Positions 24,370 to 33,320 of a stretch of DNA of 35,030 nt are shown here, piece after piece (position 1 is the first letter of the stretch; every line of letters starts with the position of its first letter). The notes under the pieces were generated by a model. It did no database searches. It saw nothing but the letters and a program-made list of their open reading frames with translations, and was not told the DNA's origin. The stretch comes from Lachnospiraceae bacterium (GTDB taxonomy: Bacteria > Bacillota > Clostridia > Lachnospirales > Lachnospiraceae), in contig JAFZZY010000034.1 of NCBI GenBank assembly GCA_017615545.1, positions 1 to 35,030 of the forward strand, in the 5' to 3' direction. The position numbers and the translations under genes are program-made.

Positions 24370-25211
24370 ACGCGAAGACGCGAAAGAGTGTCCTCTCTGA
24401 GGTTACGGCACGACTGCGCGAGGGCGGCATCCCGGAGCCGGAGAGCGACGCCTGGATCCTGTTTTCCTACGTGACCGGCCTGGACCGCACGCACTACCTG
24501 CTGGAGCAGGAGCGGCCGGCGACGGAGGACGAACTTACGCGCCTGGAGGCGGCCGTTCAGACCCGCCTGGAGCGCGTCCCGGTGCAGTACATCACCGGCG
24601 AGCAGGACTTCTACGGGCTCACGTTTCACGTGACGCCGGCGGTCCTGATCCCGCGGTATGACACCGAGGTGCTGGTGGATCTGGTGCTCTCGGAGAACCC
24701 GAAGGCGGAGCGTTTTCTGGACCTGTGCACGGGCAGCGGATGCATCGCCGTGAGCCTGATGAAGTCCGGACAGTTTGCATCCGGCGAGGCGACGGATATC
24801 TCCCACGAGGCGCTTGCAGTTGCCGCGGACAATGCTTCCCGCAACGGCGTAGAACTGTCATTTTTCGAGGGGGATCTGTGGGCCGCGGTCGACGACCGGA
24901 CCTACGATGTCATCGTTTCCAACCCGCCGTATATCGCAGAGAGCGAGCGGCCGACGCTGATGCCCGAGGTGGCTCAGCACGAACCCGGGCTGGCGCTTTT
25001 TGCCGAGCACGACGGACTCGAGTTTTATGAACGCATTGCCCGCGAAGCGTGTGGACATTTGGTGCCCGGAGGGCGCCTGTATGTGGAAATCGGCGCGACC
25101 CAGGGCGAGCAGGTGTCGGAACTCTTCCGGCAAAACGGGCTTACGCAGGTCCGCGTGACGCAGGACCTGGCGGGCCTTTCACGCGTGGTGAGTGCGCGGA
25201 GACCTGAATAG
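24366..25211 (+). CDS. prmC: Release factor glutamine methyltransferase
   Basis: A 281-residue SAM-dependent methyltransferase that methylates the Gln of the GGQ motif in release factors. The SAM-binding motif is [12 protein letters not shown] (119-130) and the catalytic NPPY is at 186-189. The N-terminal helical domain with [13 protein letters not shown] is typical. The ATG overlaps the yqhQ stop (ATGA). It lies directly before its substrate gene prfA. Confidence 0.95.
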   Translation: MNAKTRKSVLSEVTARLREGGIPEPESDAWILFSYVTGLDRTHYLLEQERPATEDELTRLEAAVQTRLERVPVQYITGEQDFYGLTFHVTPAVLIPRYDTEVLVDLVLSENPKAERFLDLCTGSGCIAVSLMKSGQFASGEATDISHEALAVAADNASRNGVELSFFEGDLWAAVDDRTYDVIVSNPPYIAESERPTLMPEVAQHEPGLALFAEHDGLEFYERIAREACGHLVPGGRLYVEIGATQGEQVSELFRQNGLTQVRVTQDLAGLSRVVSARRPE

Positions 25212-25255
25212 ATATTGAGACAGAACGCGCACAGGATGCGCGGAACGGAGAGGAC

Positions 25256-26335
25256 ATGTTTGAGAATTTAGAGGATTTGTCGGTTCGTTACGAAGAGGTC
25301 CTGATGGAGATGAACGACCCGGCGCTGACCGGCGACCAGACGCGTTTCCGCAAGCTGATGAAAGAGCACGCGGAGCTGACGCCGCTCGTTGAGGCCTATC
25401 GCAAGTATAAGGCGGCAAATCAGACCATAGCGGACAGCATCGACATGCTGGATTCCGAGAGCGACGACGAGATGCGGGAGCTCCTGAAAGAGGAGCTGGC
25501 GCAGGCGAAAGAGGACGTCGCAAAACTGGAGAATGAAATAAAGATCCTTCTGCTTCCGAAGGATCCGAACGATGATAAGAACGTTGTTGTCGAGATCCGC
25601 GCGGGCGCGGGCGGCGATGAGGCGGCGCTGTTTTCGGCGGAATTATACCGTATGTATGTGCACTATGCAGAGGCGCACCACTGGAAGGTGGAGATGGTCG
25701 ACTGCAACGAGAGCGGCATCGGCGGTATGAAGGAAGTCGTTTTCATCATCAGCGGCGCGGGCGCGTATTCCCGTCTGAAGTATGAATCGGGCGTACACCG
25801 TGTGCAGCGCGTTCCGGAGACGGAGAGCGGCGGCCGCATCCACACCTCGACCAGCACGGTCGCGATCATGCCGGAAGCTGAAGAAGTAGATAATAATATC
25901 GTCATTGACCCGAAGGATATCCGCATCGACGTATTCCGTTCGTCCGGAAACGGCGGACAGTGTGTCAACACCACCGACTCCGCGGTGCGCCTGACGCACT
26001 TCCCGACGGGTATCGTGATCTCCTGCCAGGATGAGAAGAGCCAGCTGAAGAACCGTGATAAGGCGATGCGCGTACTGCGTGCCAAACTGTACGAACTCGA
26101 GCTGGAGAAGAAAGCGAGCGAGGAGGCGGCGGAGCGCCGCAGCCAGATCGGAACGGGCGACCGCTCCGAGAAGATCCGTACCTACAACTTCCCGCAGGGA
26201 CGTGTGACCGAGCACAGAATTAAACTGACACTGTACCGCATCGACCAGGTGATGAACGGCGATCTCGACGAGATCATCGACGCCCTCACCGCGGCGGATC
26301 AGGCAGCGAAACTGCTGAAACTGCAAGAAGCATAA
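25256..26335 (+). CDS. prfA: Peptide chain release factor 1
   Basis: A 359-residue class I release factor reading UAA and UAG. The PxT-type recognition motif is PET at 187-189 and the catalytic GGQ is at 233-235 ([13 protein letters not shown]). Length is normal. GGAGAGG precedes the ATG. A 6-bp hairpin (25226-25242, cgcgca/tgcgcg) lies just upstream of the ribosome site; its role is unclear. Confidence 0.97.
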   Translation: MFENLEDLSVRYEEVLMEMNDPALTGDQTRFRKLMKEHAELTPLVEAYRKYKAANQTIADSIDMLDSESDDEMRELLKEELAQAKEDVAKLENEIKILLLPKDPNDDKNVVVEIRAGAGGDEAALFSAELYRMYVHYAEAHHWKVEMVDCNESGIGGMKEVVFIISGAGAYSRLKYESGVHRVQRVPETESGGRIHTSTSTVAIMPEAEEVDNNIVIDPKDIRIDVFRSSGNGGQCVNTTDSAVRLTHFPTGIVISCQDEKSQLKNRDKAMRVLRAKLYELELEKKASEEAAERRSQIGTGDRSEKIRTYNFPQGRVTEHRIKLTLYRIDQVMNGDLDEIIDALTAADQAAKLLKLQEA

Positions 26336-26357
26336 AAAAGACAAGGGAGAGCCCTTG
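26332..26357 (-). terminator. Terminator of the DUF1508 gene
   Basis: Read on the - strand: hairpin caaggg-ctct-cccttg (26342-26357), then TGTCTTTTTT (26332-26341). It lies just past the prfA stop. Confidence 0.7.
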
Positions 26358-26369
26358 CCATAAAACATT

Positions 26370-26406
26370 CAGGCCGCCGGGATGCCCCGGCGGCCTGATA
26401 TTTTTT
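26370..26406 (+). terminator. Rho-independent terminator of prfA
   Basis: The arms caggccgccggg (26370-26381) and cccggcggcctg (26386-26397) are perfect over 12 bp, with a 4-base loop and then ATATTTTTT. Confidence 0.9.
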
Positions 26407-26421
26407 CGTTTGGAAACGTTA

Positions 26422-26793
26422 TTACTTCGCCTCTTCGATCGCAGCATCGGGAGCGTTCTTCTGAACACTTGCGATACCCTTCTCGCAGTTCGCCTTTGTA
26501 ACATAGCCTTCGGATACAGCGATGATCTCGCCGTTTCTGGCCTTCAGACGGAAACGGAACTCGCCTGCCTTATCAACGTAGATCTCGAACTTCGGGTTTG
26601 TAACGGTCTCGAAACCTTCTACGGTCTGGTCTTCGATCTTCGCGATCTCAGCGTTCTTCTGAACACTTGCGATACCGTTCTTGCATGCCGACAATGTCGT
26701 ATAAACCTCGGAAGTTGCGATCACCTGGCCGTTGGTAGCGAGCAGATCGAACTTAGTTCCGGTCTTAGTTTCCTTGATAATAAACTTTCCCAT
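26422..26793 (-). CDS. DUF1508 (YegP-type) two-repeat protein
   Basis: A 123-residue protein and the only - strand gene. It contains two copies of a ~55-residue unit: GKFIIKETKTGTKFDLLATNG... and PKFEIYVDKAGEFRFRLKARNG..., each ending in GIASVQKNA. This matches the DUF1508/YegP family, whose function is unknown. A 26-nt stretch is identical in both repeats (26453-26478 and 26651-26676). GGAGGTG lies before the ATG on the - strand. It has its own strong promoter and terminator. Confidence 0.88.
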   Translation of the reverse strand: MGKFIIKETKTGTKFDLLATNGQVIATSEVYTTLSACKNGIASVQKNAEIAKIEDQTVEGFETVTNPKFEIYVDKAGEFRFRLKARNGEIIAVSEGYVTKANCEKGIASVQKNAPDAAIEEAK

Positions 26794-26831
26794 TTTACAC
26801 CTCCGTGTGCACGAATTATTTTTGTGTCTTC

Positions 26832-26860
26832 AATATACACCGAATCCGCAGAACTGTCAA
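26832..26860 (-). promoter_or_regulatory. Sigma-A promoter of the DUF1508 gene
   Basis: On the - strand: TTGACA (26855-26860), 17 bp and TATATT (26832-26837). The consensus -35 suggests strong expression. Confidence 0.85.
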
Positions 26861-26925
26861 GATTTTTCTGAATCCTGCACATGATTTCATACTATTGCTT
26901 TGCAAGAGGTTTTCCCCGTTCCCGC

Positions 26926-26953
26926 TTGCGTTTCTGCCCCGGATCGGTATAAT
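26926..26953 (+). promoter_or_regulatory. Sigma-A promoter of nth
   Basis: TTGCGT (26926-26931), 16 bp and TATAAT (26948-26953). Confidence 0.7.
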
Positions 26954-27014
26954 TAGATCAGGGGCAGAACTACGTTCTGACCGAAGCATTTTCCGCGAAA
27001 TGAGAGGAGCCGAT

Positions 27015-27644
27015 ATGACGAAAAAAGAACGGGTGGAAGGCGTGATCGCCGCACTGGATCGGGAGTACGGGACCGACCTGATCTGTTATCTGAACCATGA
27101 GACACCGTGGCAGCTGCTGATCGCGGTCATTTTGAGCGCCCAGTGTACGGACGCGCGCGTCAACATCGTGACGAAGGACCTGTTCCGCAAATACGACACT
27201 CTGGAGAAACTGGCCGCGGCCGACTTCGACGAACTGTGCGAGGACATCCGTTCGACAGGCTTCTTCCGAAATAAGGCGGCGAACATCATTGCTTGCGCGA
27301 ACCAACTGCTGGAGCGCCACGGCGGCGTGGTCCCGGACACCATTGAGGAACTGACCGCCCTGTCCGGCGTGGGCCGTAAAACGGCCAATGTCATCCTGGG
27401 CAATGTCTACCACAAGCCTTCGGTCGTCGTCGACACGCACGTAAAGCGCATTTCCCGCAAACTCGGTTTCACGAAAGAGAGCGATCCGGAGAAGATCGAA
27501 TACGACCTGATGAAGATCCTCCCGAAGGATCACTGGATCCTCTACAACATCCACATCATCACGCTGGGACGCACGATCTGCACCGCCAGATCGCCGAAAT
27601 GTGAGGAATGTTTTTTGAATTCCTATTGTGTGACGCGAAAATAA
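27015..27644 (+). CDS. nth: Endonuclease III
   Basis: A 209-residue base-excision repair DNA glycosylase/AP lyase for oxidised pyrimidines. The ATG at 27015 has GAGAGGAG at 27002-27009; the frame is open upstream but lies before the promoter. The helix-hairpin-helix LSGVGRKTANVILG carries the catalytic Lys122, and Asp140 (VVVDTHVKR) is present. The 4Fe-4S cluster ligands are Cys189, 196, 199 and 205 in the family spacing 6-2-5. Confidence 0.96.
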   Translation: MTKKERVEGVIAALDREYGTDLICYLNHETPWQLLIAVILSAQCTDARVNIVTKDLFRKYDTLEKLAAADFDELCEDIRSTGFFRNKAANIIACANQLLERHGGVVPDTIEELTALSGVGRKTANVILGNVYHKPSVVVDTHVKRISRKLGFTKESDPEKIEYDLMKILPKDHWILYNIHIITLGRTICTARSPKCEECFLNSYCVTRK

Positions 27645-27654
27645 GTGCTATAAT
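27626..27654 (+). promoter_or_regulatory. Promoter at the end of nth
   Basis: TTGTGT (27626-27631), 17 bp and extended -10 TGC-TATAAT (27646-27654). It overlaps the end of nth and would drive the small peptide gene and perhaps the VanW genes. The leader is about 85 nt. Confidence 0.72.
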
Positions 27655-27746
27655 ACTATGGATGTAGTGTCAGAAGTGTTCCCTCACGGCACTGCAGACC
27701 GGTTCTCGGAAGGATCCGGCAGAATTTTATAAGGCAGGTGTAAAAA

Positions 27747-27866
27747 ATGGCTTCCGAAAAAAGAAGAGAAACCAAGCAGCAGAGAAGACAGAGGATCATC
27801 GCTGCGATCATAGCGATCATTTTGGTGCTCGCGATGATCGTTTCTGCTGTACTTGCAGGAATGTGA
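27747..27866 (+). CDS. 39-residue single-span membrane peptide
   Basis: The ATG at 27747 follows AAGGCAGGTG at 27731-27740. The product has a strongly basic N-terminus (ASEKRRETKQQRRQR) and one hydrophobic helix (about 17-36), ending in AGM. It resembles the short DUF4044-like membrane proteins of Firmicutes, but I am not sure of the family. The ribosome site, good promoter and coherent layout support a real gene. No function is known. Confidence 0.65.
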   Translation: MASEKRRETKQQRRQRIIAAIIAIILVLAMIVSAVLAGM

Positions 27867-27956
27867 CGCACGCGGATCTCGAGAAGATCGCGGCATAGAT
27901 CGTTGGGGCTTAGGGTTTAGGTAAGGTTTTAGCAGCGAAGGGCTGTAGGAGGTATT

Positions 27957-29795
27957 ATGAAAAAATTGAAGGGATCTCGTTTGTGGATAGCATTGGCGGC
28001 GTTGCTGACAGTGTTATTTACGTGTCTGCTTCCCGATAAGGTTTACGCAGATGACTCGCAGACCGTTCCGGACGGAGTCTATTTGGATGATATCGCGATC
28101 GGCGGTATGACCCGCTCAGAAGTTGAGGCGGCCGTCGACGAGCGCATCAAGCAACTCGGCACGATGCCGCTTCGCGTGAATGTAGGAAGTAAGGCGATCG
28201 ATATCACATTTGCCGAGATCGGCATCTATTGGAGCAACCGTTCCGACGTGCTCGACAGAGCGTTCGCCCTGAAGACGAAGGGCAGCCTGATCAACCAGTA
28301 TAAAGCGAAGAAGGATCTGGAGCACTCCAACATGACGCTCTCTTTGGAGACAGACGTCAACAGAGATCTCCTTAAGGTGTTCCTGTTTGATTTCGTTACC
28401 CGCCTCGAAAGTAAGCCGGCCAATGCCTCTGTTGCAAGAGAGGGCGGCACTTTCGTAGTAAAGAACGGAACCGCAGGTATCACGCTCGATAAAGACGCAA
28501 CGTATAATGACATGTCCGAAGCGATCCTGACGGCAAACCAGGCTTGCATGAAGGAAGGCGTGCTGGTCATCAACGCAGTATATAAGGTCGTTAACCCTTC
28601 CGTTACGAGAGATTATTTTGAAGGTTTCGGCGCACTCCTCGGTGAGGGCGTGACACAGTTCAACGCGACCATGAAAGACCGCTCGGTCAATGTAACCCTT
28701 GCAACAAACAAATTCAACGGCGTTATGATCTATCCCGGCGAGACCCTGTCCGCCCTGTCCATCATGCGCCCGGTAACCCTGGATGCGGGATATAAGAAGG
28801 CTCCGACCTATGCCGGCGGCGATGTTGTCGATGAGATCGGCGGCGGTATCTGTCAGGTAGCGACGACTCTGTATAACGCGGCACTCAACGCCGAACTCGG
28901 TATCGCCTATCGTAAGGCACACTCCCGTGTACCTTCGTATGTTCCGGCCGGCCTCGATGCCATGGTTTATTCCCAGGGTAACAGCGATTTCATCATTCAG
29001 AACAATTACAGCCACCCGGTCTACATTGAGACGGTGGTTACGAATAACGGTACGATCGGCGAACTCCACTTCCGCATCTATGGTGTTGAAGAGCGCCCGG
29101 CCGGCCGCACCATCCAGTATGAATCCAAACTGGTGCAAAAAGAATGCCAGATCCCTCCGGAAGGTTCGGAACCGTCTGCATATTTCAAACTGGTCTACGA
29201 CGACAGCATGCCTACGATCTCGGAATATATCGCAAATCCGAAGAAGGAATATGCTGAGCAGACCGGAAGCTTCTATCCTGTCGTTACGGCCGATGTCTAC
29301 AAAGTCGAATACATGAACGGTAAGGAAGTTAAGCGTACGAAAATGTATACGACAAAGTATCAGAACGCACGTAAGGGCATCATTGCCGGTGTATTCAAGG
29401 TAAATCCTGACACTTATATCAAATCGATCGAGTTCGATTTTGATATGCTTGCCGCAGGTAAGAACCCTACCATCCACTGGGGTTCTCATGAGATGGACGA
29501 AGCGGAAGCAAAGGCAACGGAGACCACGACGGCGACGGAAACAACGACTCCGGAGCCGACCGAGGAGCCTACACAGAAGCCTACCGAGCCGCCTACACAG
29601 CCGCCGACACAGGCACCGACACAGCCGCCGACACAGGCACCGACACAGGCGCCCACGCAGCCGCCGACACAGGCACCGACACAGCCGCCGACACAGGCAC
29701 CCACACAGCCGCCGACCGAAGCACCGACACAGGCGCCTACGCAGCCGCCGGCAGAAAACACAACTCCTAACCCGGATGATCTGGGTGACGAATGA
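27957..29795 (+). CDS. VanW-family surface protein, copy 1
   Basis: A 612-residue secreted or anchored protein. GTAGGAGG precedes the ATG. A signal peptide (about 1-31, ending VYA) is followed by a region like the peptidoglycan-binding domain often found before VanW (about 35-215), then the VanW domain (about 225-390) with its signature GGGICQVATTLYNAAL near residues 296-311. A further beta-rich region resembles G5-type domains, and the C-terminal ~75 residues are PTQPP/PTQAP repeats. VanW-type proteins are linked to cell-wall functions, but their biochemical role is unknown. A paralogue follows after 27 bp. Confidence 0.85.
   Translation: MKKLKGSRLWIALAALLTVLFTCLLPDKVYADDSQTVPDGVYLDDIAIGGMTRSEVEAAVDERIKQLGTMPLRVNVGSKAIDITFAEIGIYWSNRSDVLDRAFALKTKGSLINQYKAKKDLEHSNMTLSLETDVNRDLLKVFLFDFVTRLESKPANASVAREGGTFVVKNGTAGITLDKDATYNDMSEAILTANQACMKEGVLVINAVYKVVNPSVTRDYFEGFGALLGEGVTQFNATMKDRSVNVTLATNKFNGVMIYPGETLSALSIMRPVTLDAGYKKAPTYAGGDVVDEIGGGICQVATTLYNAALNAELGIAYRKAHSRVPSYVPAGLDAMVYSQGNSDFIIQNNYSHPVYIETVVTNNGTIGELHFRIYGVEERPAGRTIQYESKLVQKECQIPPEGSEPSAYFKLVYDDSMPTISEYIANPKKEYAEQTGSFYPVVTADVYKVEYMNGKEVKRTKMYTTKYQNARKGIIAGVFKVNPDTYIKSIEFDFDMLAAGKNPTIHWGSHEMDEAEAKATETTTATETTTPEPTEEPTQKPTEPPTQPPTQAPTQPPTQAPTQAPTQPPTQAPTQPPTQAPTQPPTEAPTQAPTQPPAENTTPNPDDLGDE
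29557..29750 (+). repeat. Tandem repeat encoding PTQPP/PTQAP units
   Basis: Twelve-bp units encode PTQP/PTQA/PTEA in the C-terminal tail of the first VanW protein. Several 24-bp stretches repeat exactly, so the length may vary between strains. Confidence 0.8.
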
Positions 29796-29822
29796 TAAGA
29801 ACAAACGAAAAGAGAGATACAA

Positions 29823-31721
29823 ATGAGATCATGTAAACGATTTACGTGGCTTTTGGCAATCGTCCTCTTATTGTTTGCCAAGCCAATATACGCAGATCCC
29901 GACGATGCGCCTGTCGCTCCGGATGAGGGAACTTTTGTTTCCTCCGATATCCCGACAGAAGCCGAGGGTGAGATGCATACGGCCGAGGACGCGATCGGAA
30001 GTGTAGATCCCGAGGGAGAGACATCCGAGGTCGCTACGGAAGAAGCGTTTGAACTTCCTGAGGATGCAAAGATCCCGGCCGGTGTATTCCTGGACGATAT
30101 CGAGATCGGAGGACTGACCGTAGCAGAGGTCGACGCGCTCGTTGAGGAACGCCTCAAAGAACTCGGTGAGAAGAAACTTCGTCTTTCGACGCCGAAGACC
30201 TTCGTGCAGATCCCTCTGGGTGAGCTCGGACTCACATGGGCGAACCGTTCGGAAGTCCATAAGGAAGCCTCTTCCCTGGTACTTCCCGGCAGCCTGGTGA
30301 CGCAGTATAAGTCCAAAAAGGATCTGGAATATTCGAGCATGACGCTCTCCCTGGAGACGAAGGTCGACAGAGACAGCCTCGTGAAGTTCCTGCTCGATCA
30401 TATGGAAGAGCTCAACTGTGAGCCGAAGAATGCATATGTACGCCGCTTCGCGAATGAATTTACTATCGTGGACGGAACCGAAGGCATCGCGATCAGCGAG
30501 GATGCCACTTATAATGAGATCGTGTCAGCGATCAAAACCATCAACACAGATCTTGCGGAAGCACGTATCCTGAAGGTCGATGCCGTCGGAAATACGACGA
30601 AACCAGAATTCTACAAGGATGTGTTTGAAGGCTTCGGCGATCTGCTCGGCGAGTATTCGACTCTGTATTCGACCGCAAACGGCGATCGTACGACGAATGT
30701 AACCGTAGCGACGACGAAGTTTAACGGAATGACCATTTACCCCGGACAGGAAGTTTCCGCACTGGAGATCATGCGTCCGGTAACCGAGGAAGGCGGCTAT
30801 AAAAAGGCCCCGACCTATACTTCTTCCGGCGTTGAAGACGAGACCGGCGGCGGTATCTGCCAGGTAGCGACAACGCTGTATAATGCGATCCTTCAGTCCG
30901 AACTGGAGGTGACCTATCGTAAGAACCACTCGCGTACACCGACCTATGTTCCGCTGGCACAGGATGCCATGGTATATTCGGCCGGTAACAGCGATTTCAA
31001 GTTCCGCAACAATCTGGATCATCCGATCTATATCGAGAGTTTTGTCGATAACTCCGGTGTCCGCGGAAAGACCACATTCCGTATCTACGGCGTAGAATAC
31101 CGTGACCCGAACCGTACCGTCGAGTATAAGGCGGAGCTGGTATCCTACAGTATCCCTGCGGAAGGCGCTTCCCCTTATGAGTATTTCCGTCTGCAGAGCG
31201 ACTCATCATTGACTCCGTTCGGAGAGGTAAACGGAGACCCGAGTAAGGTTTACGCGGAGTTCGTATCCAGTTTCTATCCCGCGGCTGTGGCGAAACTGCA
31301 TAAGATCGTCTACGTCAACGGAGAAGTAGTAAGCAATACCGTCATCAACACCAGCAACTACACGAACCGTTCGGCTGGACACACAGCCGGGACGTATATC
31401 ACCGGCGTGTATAAGGCACATCCGGATACCATCATCGAGTCGATCGAATATAATGTCGATTACCTGCTTGCGGGCAGAGAGCCCAGCATTACCTGGGCAG
31501 AGCGTCCTGCGCCTCCGCCTACGACGGAAGCTCCGCAGACGACGGAAGCGCCGACTACGGAAGACGACACGGAAGAGGACGGAACCGCGAACGGGGAGAC
31601 GAAGGCAACGACGAAGGCTCCCGCAAAAGAGACCGAGAAGCCGAAGGGTGATAAGCCCAAGGAAGACAAACCGAAGGACGATCCTGCGAAATCTGCGGGT
31701 GACGACGATTACAGAGAGTAA
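29823..31721 (+). CDS. VanW-family surface protein, copy 2
   Basis: A 632-residue paralogue of the preceding gene with the same order: signal peptide (about 1-24), an acidic stalk (about 25-75), a peptidoglycan-binding-like region, a VanW domain with GGGICQVATTLYNAIL, and a beta-rich region. It differs in its tail, which lacks the long Pro/Thr array and ends in a Lys/Asp/Pro-rich stretch. The ribosome site is weak (AAAGAGA). It shares long conserved blocks with copy 1 (KKDLE-S-MTLSLET, FNGM-IYPG), so a tandem duplication is clear. Confidence 0.85.
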   Translation: MRSCKRFTWLLAIVLLLFAKPIYADPDDAPVAPDEGTFVSSDIPTEAEGEMHTAEDAIGSVDPEGETSEVATEEAFELPEDAKIPAGVFLDDIEIGGLTVAEVDALVEERLKELGEKKLRLSTPKTFVQIPLGELGLTWANRSEVHKEASSLVLPGSLVTQYKSKKDLEYSSMTLSLETKVDRDSLVKFLLDHMEELNCEPKNAYVRRFANEFTIVDGTEGIAISEDATYNEIVSAIKTINTDLAEARILKVDAVGNTTKPEFYKDVFEGFGDLLGEYSTLYSTANGDRTTNVTVATTKFNGMTIYPGQEVSALEIMRPVTEEGGYKKAPTYTSSGVEDETGGGICQVATTLYNAILQSELEVTYRKNHSRTPTYVPLAQDAMVYSAGNSDFKFRNNLDHPIYIESFVDNSGVRGKTTFRIYGVEYRDPNRTVEYKAELVSYSIPAEGASPYEYFRLQSDSSLTPFGEVNGDPSKVYAEFVSSFYPAAVAKLHKIVYVNGEVVSNTVINTSNYTNRSAGHTAGTYITGVYKAHPDTIIESIEYNVDYLLAGREPSITWAERPAPPPTTEAPQTTEAPTTEDDTEEDGTANGETKATTKAPAKETEKPKGDKPKEDKPKDDPAKSAGDDDYRE

Positions 31722-31742
31722 TGAGTGAAAGGGGGTGTCCGC

Positions 31743-32810
31743 ATGCGACCCGGAAAGGTTCCATACAACACCTTCATTCGAAGTATTGATAAGACCATAG
31801 CCCCGCGGCAGCCGTTCGTGCTGCGCGGGGTGGGTATGGGTCACGACAGCTCCGCGTTTGACGTAAGTCAGGACGGAGCGCTTGTTGTTTCTCAGACCCT
31901 GTGCCTGCACGTCGAACGTGCGCTTAAGGAGGACGCCTGGCTGGCCGTCGATTTTTATCGTTCGGTCAATGATCTCTGCTGTGCCGGGGCGAAGCCGCTC
32001 GCATTGACCGCGACGGTCTTGCTACCGGAGACGTGGTCCGAGGAGGACTTCCGGAAGATCATTACACAGTTGGAGCGATTTTGTGAAAAAGAAGCGATGG
32101 AATACGCCGGAGGCGACACGAAGATCGTGTCTGCTGACGAGGTCGCTAAGCCTGTGATCACGCTGACCGTTTACGGGACGCGCGATCTCTGGACGGAGTC
32201 CTGCGCGAGTTATTCCAAAGATGCCCGCAAAGCATCGGAGGCTTACTTCAAGCCGAAGGGCGGAGAGAGCCTTCTGATGGCGGGATATGCAGGCGATACC
32301 GGACTGGCACTCGCCTCGCTGCATGGCGACGAGATGCTTTCGCGTCGGTATTCCCAAGCGGTGCTTGACGCCGCGCGGGCCTGTCTGAAAGACCTGTCCG
32401 CTGCAAAGGCGGCGGCTGTCGCCCGTCGGCATGGCATAACGGCCATGCACAACATTTCCTCCGACGGAGTGTTCGGAGCGCTGTGGGAGATGGCGGACGG
32501 CGCGGGCTTAGGCCTGACCGCGGATCTGCGAGCCATCCCGGTCCTGCAGCAGACCATTGAAATATCCGATTACCTGGAATTGAATCCGTACCGTCTCGAG
32601 GCGTGCGCATCCCTGCTGATGGCGTGCGACCATGCACAGGCGGACGCAGTCGTTTCCGAACTGCATGCCTGCGGCGTTCCCGCGGCGTGCATTGGCCGCT
32701 TTCACAGGGCGGACGAGTCGATCGCGCGGATCCTTAAAAACGAGGACGAAGAGCGCTACATTGACCGCCCCGGCGGCGATGAACTGCAAGCCTTTCTGGC
32801 ACGGAAGTAA
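31743..32810 (+). CDS. AIR synthase-related (HypE/PurM-like) protein
   Basis: A 355-residue protein of the ATP-binding PurM/HypE/ThiL superfamily. The ATG at 31743 has GAAAGGGGG at 31727-31735. The N-terminal GMGHDSSAF resembles the G-x-G-D-D-A motif of the family with a changed residue, and YAGGDTK is the second phosphate-binding motif. No hydrogenase maturation genes are nearby, so a HypE role is unlikely; the same gene is often seen beside an Lrp regulator and an aminotransferase. The substrate is unknown. Confidence 0.72.
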   Translation: MRPGKVPYNTFIRSIDKTIAPRQPFVLRGVGMGHDSSAFDVSQDGALVVSQTLCLHVERALKEDAWLAVDFYRSVNDLCCAGAKPLALTATVLLPETWSEEDFRKIITQLERFCEKEAMEYAGGDTKIVSADEVAKPVITLTVYGTRDLWTESCASYSKDARKASEAYFKPKGGESLLMAGYAGDTGLALASLHGDEMLSRRYSQAVLDAARACLKDLSAAKAAAVARRHGITAMHNISSDGVFGALWEMADGAGLGLTADLRAIPVLQQTIEISDYLELNPYRLEACASLLMACDHAQADAVVSELHACGVPAACIGRFHRADESIARILKNEDEERYIDRPGGDELQAFLARK

Positions 32811-32837
32811 GATAGAAGACGGAAAGTGAGGTTACAC

Positions 32838-33320
32838 ATGAGAGAAAAGATTTTATCCGTTATGGAGAAGAACAGCCGCATTGACTTACATGATCTGGCA
32901 TTGATGCTGGGCACCGACGAGGTGACCGTGGCGAATGAGATCGCCGACATGGAAAAAGAGCACATCATCTGCGGCTATCATACATTGATCAACTGGGACA
33001 ATACATCCGATGAGAAGGTGATCGCCCTGATCGAGGTCAAAGTTACCCCGCAGCGCGGCATGGGCTTTGACAAACTGGCAGAGCGCATCTACAAATTCAG
33101 CGAGGTCGAGGCAGTGTATCTGATGTCCGGCGCGTTTGATTTCACCGTTATCATCGAAGAGAAGACCATGCGGGCTGTCGCCCAGTTTGTTTCCGACAAA
33201 CTGGCGCCGATGGAGGCGGTCATGAGCACAGCGACCCATTTCGTGCTCAAAAAATATAAGGACCACGGCACCGTATTGGTTGGCGAGTCCAACGATGAAA
33301 GGATGTTGATCACACCATGA
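32838..33320 (+). CDS. Lrp/AsnC-family transcriptional regulator
   Basis: A 160-residue regulator. Residues 1-55 form a winged helix-turn-helix (LSVMEKNSRIDLHDLALMLG), and 65-140 the ligand-binding RAM/AsnC domain. GTGAGG lies at 32826-32831 before the ATG at 32838; the GTG at 32826 is better read as part of the ribosome site. The stop overlaps the aminotransferase start (ATGA), so it probably controls amino acid use by that enzyme. Confidence 0.9.
   Translation: MREKILSVMEKNSRIDLHDLALMLGTDEVTVANEIADMEKEHIICGYHTLINWDNTSDEKVIALIEVKVTPQRGMGFDKLAERIYKFSEVEAVYLMSGAFDFTVIIEEKTMRAVAQFVSDKLAPMEAVMSTATHFVLKKYKDHGTVLVGESNDERMLITP

Noticed and set aside
25226..25242. Hairpin before prfA as a terminator
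   Set aside because: The stem is only 6 bp and no T run follows; at most it affects translation.
26805..27014. N-terminal extension of nth to 26805
   Set aside because: It would start before the nth promoter and overlap the opposite-strand promoter region; the family begins at the ATG at 27015.
28116..29822. Long open frame on the - strand opposite VanW copy 1 (568 codons)
   Set aside because: It is the mirror of a well-supported VanW gene; its product is Arg/Cys-rich low complexity in the repeat region and has no ribosome site or domain.
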